18,643 nucleotides of DNA from Prolixibacteraceae bacterium (GTDB lineage: Bacteria; Bacteroidota; Bacteroidia; Bacteroidales; Prolixibacteraceae). Below, one piece after another: positions 13,834-18,643 of the stretch (position 1 is the stretch's first letter; each line of letters opens with the position of its first letter). The position numbers were made by a program, and so were the translations under genes. A model generated the notes under the pieces. The model did not search any database and had not been told where the DNA came from. It was given only the letters and a program-made list of their open reading frames with translations. Where the stretch lies: assembly GCA_023228025.1 (NCBI GenBank), contig JALOCD010000088.1, positions 1 through 18,643 on the forward strand, in the 5' to 3' direction.

Positions 13834-14574
13834 ATGAACATAGAAAAACGCGACAAATTCATCAGACTCTGGTCAGAGTTCTTCAACAATTCCGAACTGC
13901 CCATCACTTTTCAATATTCTGCTGATAATCAGTGTATCCCAGTTTTGGAGGCTCCTGAAGGACACCGATGCATCATTTCCCAACTATTGAGGGTCAGACA
14001 GGGTGAATCCATCTGCATGGAGTCCCAATCTACCAATTGTATCGGCGGAAAGAGATACATGATGTTTACCGATTCAATGCCACCAAGGTTCGAATGCTAT
14101 ATCTCCCATTATCCCAATGGTAAAGGTGAGCGATACAAAATACAGCCGGAACAGGTGAATCAATTTTGGGAGAGCCTGCCCAAACTGCCAACCAAAGGGG
14201 AAAGCGTCATTTTCAAAAGATGGGATCAACTGGAAGAGAGGGATGAACCGGATGCGGTCATCTTTTTTGCTACCCCCGATATCCTTTCCGGCCTGGTCAC
14301 TCTGACCTGTTTTGACAGCACGGCCGAAGATGCCGTGATTGCCCCGTTTGGCGCAGGATGCACCAATCTTATCTATTATCCCTACCGCGAAGAATTGAAT
14401 GGTACCGGCAGGGCAGTTCTGGGACTTATGGATCCTTCTGCCCGCAAATGTGCAAAGGCTGATTTGGTGACTTTTGCCATTCCAATTACCAAGTTTTTGG
14501 AGATGGTTGATCAGATGGAGGAGAGTTTCTTAATCACAGATACCTGGACAATCCTACGAAATAGAATTGAATAG
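13834..14574 (+). CDS. DUF169 domain protein
   Basis: This 246-residue cytoplasmic protein is recognised as a DUF169 member (PF02596), a family of unknown function found in archaea and anaerobic bacteria. Visible family features are an N-terminal cysteine-containing segment (HRCIISQLLRVRQGESICM), ESQSTNCIGGKRYM near residue 65, a central DAVIFFATPDILSGLV and AVIAPFGAGCTNLIYYPYRE, and the C-terminal VTFAIPITKFLEM. Several conserved cysteines suggest metal, cluster or redox binding, which is inference. The gene starts 16 nt after the lipoprotein gene, so the two could be cotranscribed, although one product is exported and the other is not. The base composition is closer to the housekeeping genes than that of the lipoprotein gene. 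Confidence 0.82.
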   Translation: MNIEKRDKFIRLWSEFFNNSELPITFQYSADNQCIPVLEAPEGHRCIISQLLRVRQGESICMESQSTNCIGGKRYMMFTDSMPPRFECYISHYPNGKGERYKIQPEQVNQFWESLPKLPTKGESVIFKRWDQLEERDEPDAVIFFATPDILSGLVTLTCFDSTAEDAVIAPFGAGCTNLIYYPYREELNGTGRAVLGLMDPSARKCAKADLVTFAIPITKFLEMVDQMEESFLITDTWTILRNRIE

Positions 14575-14636
14575 TCTTGGAATATCATATTTTTAAACAT
14601 AAATTTTGCCCGGTATTAGTATCAAAGAGACAGGAT

Positions 14637-14669
14637 TTGAATCAATCGACAAGGTTTTTAATATATTTG
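14637..14669 (+). promoter_or_regulatory. Candidate promoter of the alpha/alpha-toroid protein gene
   Basis: TATATTTG (14662-14669) is an exact TAnnTTTG -7 box, with TTG at 14637-14639 about 22 nt upstream as a -33 element. Transcription would start near 14676, downstream of the TTG codon at 14671, which argues that translation begins at the ATG at 14710. Confidence 0.6.
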
Positions 14670-14709
14670 ATTGGGAAAACGATTTAAGCCAACATCCACA
14701 TTAAAAGCA

Positions 14710-16092
14710 ATGTACGCACTGTTAAAAATCAGGCCTGGACTGTTGATTGCCACATTGTCTGTCCAGTTCATCTTTGCCGGTTCCCTTAGCGCTGATGAAT
14801 CTGAACGGCTTCACAACTTCATTAATAGGGCGATAGTCTACCTGAACCAGGTTCAGGTAAAATCAGATAGTATTCCTTATCGTTACAAAGGGGAATGGGG
14901 ATCTGAAATTGTCAATTTAAAAGACTTGCCATTGCTCGGTTTCAAAGGGTACAGTTGTTACGATTCAAACTGTTTTGTTACCTCTTCAATTCACAATATT
15001 CTTGCAGACATTTTCCTGAAGGACACTACTTTTCGGCTAATCCCGGCAATTCTGGATCTATCGGTAGCTAATATCCTTTCGTTCAAAAGTGAAAAGGGTT
15101 TTAATTTCTGGCATGAACTTAGTGTCCCCGAAAATATCCGGAATCGGTTTACTGATATGAATAAGATTACCAGAAGAAGATCCAACCATTTCGATTATTC
15201 GTCCAATTACACCAGTTGCCTGTTTAATATTTACAATGATGCAGACGATACTGCAGAAGCTTTCAGGTCCGTCGGTCTTTACAACAAGATCTGTTTGCAG
15301 AATGGATCCCCAGAAAAACTGGTCTGGAAACCTGACAGTATTGGATGGATATTCAACGCTTACCGCGACGTGGGTCGGTCGCACCTCAACTATTACAATT
15401 TCTACAAAGCCCACGGCACAAATACGGGAGCATTTCTTACCTGGTTTGGTCGTGAACGGTACACGACGTTCCTCTTCCCTGACAGAAAGGGGCACAACCT
15501 CCCTCTTGGGATCAATGACATTGATTGCGTGGTAAATGCAAATATTCTAACGGCGTTGGCAGAATATGGCGAAGAAAATTCGCCTGAAGCAAAACAGTCG
15601 TTGGCCTGGGTCATAAAGATGATTGAAAACGAGAAATGTAACTCTTGCGGATATTATTATCCTTCATCTTTCGCACTGTTTTATGCCTTGTCAAAAGCCA
15701 TTGTAAGAGGAGTGGAGATTGGAAGTGGTGTTGAGCAAAATATAGTAAATCAATTGATTGTGTCTCAGAAAGTTGATGGAAGCTGGGGGGATAAGATATC
15801 CGGCAATGAGTTGCACAGCTCTTTGTATGCCCTAAATGCCTTAATAAACATGGTGGATAAACGCGATACCCTGTTAAGATTGGCCATTGAAAAGGGCCTG
15901 GCATTTGTTGAAAGAGGTGCAAAATTTGGTCCAGATTCCTGTTTTTGGGAAGGAGGTGCTTTTTTTAGTGTGGGCGGTATTGCCCGAAAATCCCAAATCT
16001 GGAGATCAAGGGCCTATACAACAGCATTGGCAGCCGAAGCTTTTAACAGCTACCAGAGGAAGTTTATTCAAGATTGTTCATTGTCAAAATAA
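14710..16092 (+). CDS. Exported prenyltransferase/squalene-oxidase-repeat protein with DxDDTA motif
   Basis: This 460-residue protein (counted from the ATG at 14710) starts with a signal peptide-like segment (IRPGLLIATLSVQFIFAGSLSA) and then appears all-helical. Numbering from here uses the open frame from 14671, 13 residues longer. NDADDTAEAFRS (189-200) matches the DxDDTA catalytic motif of class II terpene cyclases and hopene/copalyl cyclases. VSQKVDGSWGD (364-374) is a QW-type repeat of the alpha/alpha toroid. NDIDCVVNANIL (282-293) is another conserved-looking acidic segment. Cysteine pairs such as CNSCGYYY fit an exported protein. Known class II cyclases are cytosolic or membrane-bound, so export is odd. 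It could be a carbohydrate- or peptide-acting toroid enzyme. I do not assign a substrate. Confidence 0.7.
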   Translation: MYALLKIRPGLLIATLSVQFIFAGSLSADESERLHNFINRAIVYLNQVQVKSDSIPYRYKGEWGSEIVNLKDLPLLGFKGYSCYDSNCFVTSSIHNILADIFLKDTTFRLIPAILDLSVANILSFKSEKGFNFWHELSVPENIRNRFTDMNKITRRRSNHFDYSSNYTSCLFNIYNDADDTAEAFRSVGLYNKICLQNGSPEKLVWKPDSIGWIFNAYRDVGRSHLNYYNFYKAHGTNTGAFLTWFGRERYTTFLFPDRKGHNLPLGINDIDCVVNANILTALAEYGEENSPEAKQSLAWVIKMIENEKCNSCGYYYPSSFALFYALSKAIVRGVEIGSGVEQNIVNQLIVSQKVDGSWGDKISGNELHSSLYALNALINMVDKRDTLLRLAIEKGLAFVERGAKFGPDSCFWEGGAFFSVGGIARKSQIWRSRAYTTALAAEAFNSYQRKFIQDCSLSK

Positions 16093-16142
16093 TTAACTAA
16101 TAAAAAAATCTCAATTCTCGAGTACATTTTTTCAAAAGATTG

Positions 16143-16150
16143 TACATTTG
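16143..16150 (+). promoter_or_regulatory. -7 box TACATTTG of tRNA-Pro
   Basis: TACATTTG matches TAnnTTTG and lies 13 nt before the first base of the tRNA, the correct spacing for a tRNA promoter with a short leader. A -33 box is not clear. Confidence 0.6.
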
Positions 16151-16163
16151 CCTCTCTTAAAAT

Positions 16164-16237
16164 CGGGGTGTAGCGCAGCTTGGTAGCGCGCGTCGTTCGG
16201 GACGACGAGGCCGCAGGTTCAAATCCTGTCACCCCGA
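16164..16237 (+). tRNA. tRNA-Pro (anticodon CGG)
   Basis: A complete 74-nt cloverleaf is visible. The acceptor stem CGGGGTG pairs with CACCCCG, the D stem GCGC with GCGC, and the anticodon stem CGTCG with CGACG around loop TTCGGGA. The T stem is GCAGG/CCTGT with loop TTCAAAT. The anticodon CGG reads CCG proline codons. The discriminator is A, and the 3' CCA is not encoded, so it must be added after transcription. The gene has its own promoter-like box and terminator and is not part of a cluster. Confidence 0.96.
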
Positions 16238-16248
16238 CATATTGAGCT

Positions 16249-16283
16249 CAGAACGCCAGCCTTTGCTGGCATTCTGATTTTCT
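16249..16283 (+). terminator. Terminator after tRNA-Pro
   Basis: A 12-bp stem (CAGAACGCCAGC with GCTGGCATTCTG, one C-A mismatch) closes a CTTT loop and is followed by ATTTTCT. This is a plausible intrinsic terminator 11 nt after the tRNA. Confidence 0.7.
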
Positions 16284-16305
16284 ATAGACTCTCACAGAAA
16301 TATTT

Positions 16306-16533
16306 TTGGTATGCTTTATTGAAATAAGGCATTGTAAATCAAGGGCTGGATTGGACATTTTCTGCCAAAAGTTATCTCACGAAAAAGGTTGGAAGCAAAA
16401 GGGTGCTATCTTTGATGTTATCCGAACCTGGGAAATGCCAGGGAAGCCAATGTTTATTGAATCAGGAATTTCCAACATAATCAGACTACAAATTTCTGCC
16501 AATTATTGGTTGACTTTTATAACCAGACAATAA
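16306..16533 (+). pseudogene. Unrecognised short ORF, possible gene remnant
   Basis: The 326-bp gap between tRNA-Pro and the xylosidase gene holds the terminator and one open frame of 75 codons with a TTG start. Its translation (for example GAIFDVIRTWEMPGK) looks more protein-like than random. However, it has no good start, promoter or ribosome site and I recognise no complete family. It may be the decayed 3' end of an older gene or simply noise. Confidence 0.2.
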
Positions 16534-16563
16534 AAGATCTTAGCCAATTAGAAACTAAATTAT

Positions 16564-18483
16564 ATGAAATTTTTACCAATCCTTTTTTGGGCCCTCCTTA
16601 GCTTGGATGCATTGGGTCAAAGTAAATCAGCTCCAAAAGAATACCATGTGTCGGTGAATGGAGCTGACACCAACGAAGGCTCAAAGGCCAAACCTTTCAA
16701 AACAATTATGGCAGCAGCCAATGGTGCCATGCCAGGCGATGTGATCACCGTTCATGCAGGAGTATACCGCGAACAAATAACACCACCCCGGGGAGGCAAC
16801 TCCGATCAGGAACGGATTGTTTACCAGGCGGCACCCGGTGAGAAGGTGGAAATAAAAGGCTCGGAGATCGTGAAGGGCTGGAAAAAACTGGATAACGACA
16901 CCTGGCAAGTAAAAATCCCCAATTCGTTTTTCGGAAAATTCAATCCGTTCAGCGAATTGATCCACGGAGACTGGTTCTATCCAATACCCAAAGGCCGCAA
17001 ATACCTTCGTGGAGCAGTTTACCTGAATGGCGACTGGTTGATGGAAGCTGCCAAGTTGGAAGAAGTGATGGGCGCTGTTGATGGAAAAAACCCACTTTGG
17101 GGTTGCGAAACCGATTCGGCCATAACCACCATCTGGGCGCAATTCAAAAATGCAGATCCGAACAAAGAGTCAGTCGAGATCAATGTACGCCCAACAGTTT
17201 TCTATCCAGACAAACCGTTTATCAATTACATTACGCTGCGTGGCTTTACGATGGAACATGCTGCCACCAACTGGGCGCCACCCACCGCGGAACAGATGGG
17301 ACTCGTTGGGACACATTGGAGTAATGGATGGATCATCGAAAAAAATGTGATTCAGTATTCGAAATGCGTGGGTATTGCGCTGGGCAAATACGGCGATGAA
17401 TATGATAACAAAGAGACCGAATCGGCCAAAGGATACGTTGGCACCATCAACAGGGCATTGGCCTTTGGCTGGAACAAAGGAACTATTGGCGGGCACATCG
17501 TCCGTAACAATACCATTGCCTATTGCGAACAGACAGGCATAGTGGGCAGCATGGGCTGCGCGTTCAGCATAGTTGAGGGAAACACCATCCATGATATCCA
17601 CATCCGTCGGTTATTTTCGGGGGCCGAAATGGCCGGTATCAAATTTCATGGCGCTGTAGATGTGCAGATTAAAAACAATCATGTTTACCGTACCAACATG
17701 GGGGTATGGCTCGACTGGATGGCCCAGGGAGTTCAGGTAAAAAACAACTTGATGCACGAAAACTTGCTGGATATTTTCCTGGAAGTTGATCATGGTCCCA
17801 TGTTGGTGAGTAACAATATTTTGCTTTCCAAAACAAGTTTGCTGATGAATTCGAGCGGCGCTGCCTTTGTTCACAACATCTTTGGCGGGAAGATAGACGT
17901 AATTGCCTATGATGCACGGCTGACACCTTATCACCTGCCGCATTCCACGTTTGTGGCAGCATTGCACGATAATCCTGGCGGGGATATTCAGTTCGTCAAC
18001 AACCTGTTTGTAAGCGGCGGCGATGCCAGTCAGTACAGCATTGCCCTGTTGCCTGTCGTTTTCGAGGGCAATGTGTACACAAAGGGATCGATACGGGCAA
18101 CTGGCGCCGAAGGAAAGAAGAGATTTGGCGAAATGAATAAAGATGCCAAAGAGCAGATGAAAAATTACAAGGAACAAGCTGCCACAGAACGAAATGCCAT
18201 AATCACGGACGACTTCGATGCCTCAGCCAATTTAGTAAATGAGGGGAAGGATATTTACCTCGAAATAGCCCTCGATAAGAACTGGCTTTCTCAAAAACAC
18301 AAACTGGTAACTACTGATAATTTAACCAAAGCCATTGTTCCTGACCTTCGTTTCGAAAATGTCGATGGATCAAAATTAGTGCTCGACTCCGACTATATTG
18401 GAATCAAAAGAAATATAAATAACCCTTCACCCGGGCCATTTGAAATAAAAGTTAGTGGTAAGCAAAAAATAAAAATTTGGTAA
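16564..18483 (+). CDS. Secreted GH120-type beta-xylosidase (parallel beta-helix)
   Basis: The 639-residue protein matches, by recalled sequence pattern, glycoside hydrolase family 120, typified by Thermoanaerobacterium saccharolyticum XylC, which removes xylose from xylo-oligosaccharides. A signal peptide (1-18, ending DALGQ) directs export. Shared segments include EYHVSVNGADTNEGS, VHAGVYREQITPPRGG, IPNSFFGKFNP, ATNWAPPTAEQMGLVG and YHLPHSTFVA. The likely active-site residues are Asp384 in GVWLDWMAQG and Glu407 in IFLEVDHGP, with Glu355 in GAEMAGIK; they have the same spacing as Asp382, Glu405 and Glu353 of XylC, as I remember them. The repeated NN-containing rungs of the beta-helix are clear. 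It stands alone, with a possible GntR regulator after it. Closely related beta-helix GH families are the alternative. Confidence 0.85.
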   Translation: MKFLPILFWALLSLDALGQSKSAPKEYHVSVNGADTNEGSKAKPFKTIMAAANGAMPGDVITVHAGVYREQITPPRGGNSDQERIVYQAAPGEKVEIKGSEIVKGWKKLDNDTWQVKIPNSFFGKFNPFSELIHGDWFYPIPKGRKYLRGAVYLNGDWLMEAAKLEEVMGAVDGKNPLWGCETDSAITTIWAQFKNADPNKESVEINVRPTVFYPDKPFINYITLRGFTMEHAATNWAPPTAEQMGLVGTHWSNGWIIEKNVIQYSKCVGIALGKYGDEYDNKETESAKGYVGTINRALAFGWNKGTIGGHIVRNNTIAYCEQTGIVGSMGCAFSIVEGNTIHDIHIRRLFSGAEMAGIKFHGAVDVQIKNNHVYRTNMGVWLDWMAQGVQVKNNLMHENLLDIFLEVDHGPMLVSNNILLSKTSLLMNSSGAAFVHNIFGGKIDVIAYDARLTPYHLPHSTFVAALHDNPGGDIQFVNNLFVSGGDASQYSIALLPVVFEGNVYTKGSIRATGAEGKKRFGEMNKDAKEQMKNYKEQAATERNAIITDDFDASANLVNEGKDIYLEIALDKNWLSQKHKLVTTDNLTKAIVPDLRFENVDGSKLVLDSDYIGIKRNINNPSPGPFEIKVSGKQKIKIW

Positions 18484-18541
18484 GGGATTTAATAAGTAGC
18501 ATAAAATTTAACATCCAGATTATTACTTAAAATATATTATA

Positions 18542-18549
18542 TATTTTTG
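18542..18549 (+). promoter_or_regulatory. -7 box TATTTTTG before the GntR-like gene
   Basis: TATTTTTG matches TAnnTTTG and lies 24 nt before the ATG at 18574. No clear -33 box is seen in the AT-rich sequence upstream. Confidence 0.45.
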
Positions 18550-18573
18550 CATAGTACTACCTAGAGGTTTGCT

Positions 18574-18643
18574 ATGCGGAAAGACATTGAAATTCAATTT
18601 GAGGAGAATTTGCCGGTTCCCAAATACCGTCAGATAATTGATG
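18574..18643 (+). CDS. GntR-family transcriptional regulator, N-terminal fragment (partial)
   Basis: Only 23 codons are inside the window: MRKDIEIQFEENLPVPKYRQ then IID. The phrase PVPKYRQIID is the typical beginning of the GntR winged-helix DNA-binding domain in Bacteroidetes (usually PIPKYKQI followed by helix 1). The gene runs past the right edge. As it follows a xylosidase gene it might regulate sugar use, but that cannot be shown from this fragment. The ATG lies downstream of a -7 box and has no Shine-Dalgarno sequence. Confidence 0.65.
   Translation, partial: MRKDIEIQFEENLPVPKYRQIID

Noticed and set aside
14671..14709. TTG start for the alpha/alpha-toroid protein
   Set aside because: The likely transcription start lies downstream of this TTG, and the ATG at 14710 directly precedes the signal peptide.
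16164..16560. Integration attachment site at tRNA-Pro
   Set aside because: No repeat of the tRNA 3' end was found downstream, and there is no integrase gene in the window.
17611..18177. 188-codon open frame antisense to the GH120 gene
   Set aside because: It is a shadow of a strongly supported coding region.

Overview
The window looks like a chromosomal segment from a Bacteroidota bacterium, probably order Bacteroidales or Marinilabiliales. Four things point that way. The ornithine-type transcarbamylase is the Bacteroidetes ArgF' (N-succinylornithine) type. The order rpmB-rpmG-DUF4295-ftsY-rimO and the DUF4494 protein are typical of the phylum. Promoter-like TAnnTTTG boxes precede several genes and the tRNA. 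Shine-Dalgarno sequences are mostly absent. No genus can be named from the sequence alone.

Layout. (1) 172-5667, plus strand: an amino-acid block proB-proA-argF'-argB-argE. It covers proline synthesis from glutamate and the middle and late steps of arginine synthesis. Pro90 in ArgF' argues that arginine is made here through N-succinylated intermediates. (2) 5773-8691, minus strand: a DUF4494 protein, an SGNH/GDSL hydrolase lipoprotein and the ribosomal S12 methylthiotransferase RimO. (3) 8790-10477, minus strand: ftsY, then the small operon rpmB-rpmG-DUF4295, with a good intrinsic terminator between them. (4) 10641-11450, plus strand: a CPBP-family membrane protease. (5) 11625-12292, minus strand: a toxin-antitoxin-like pair, DUF6364 antitoxin plus PIN-domain toxin, with a promoter/operator-like region. 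(6) 12561-16092, plus strand: an AT-richer accessory stretch. It holds a lipoprotein with two fibronectin III domains and a degenerate LytM/M23-like domain, a DUF169 protein, and an exported alpha/alpha-toroid protein carrying the class II terpene cyclase signature DxDDTA. (7) 16164-16237: tRNA-Pro(CGG) with promoter and terminator. (8) 16564-18483: a secreted GH120 beta-xylosidase, followed by the first codons of a probable GntR regulator running off the window.

Besides the genes, the left 11.6 kb has a strong intergenic pattern. Nearly every gap there carries short tandem repeats, often heptamers, many arranged as long inverted repeats. Several start exactly at, or contain, the stop codon of the preceding gene. 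The accessory right-hand part (about 11.6-18.6 kb) shows none of these. The repeat family and the DxDDTA-bearing exported protein are the two observations I consider most worth following.
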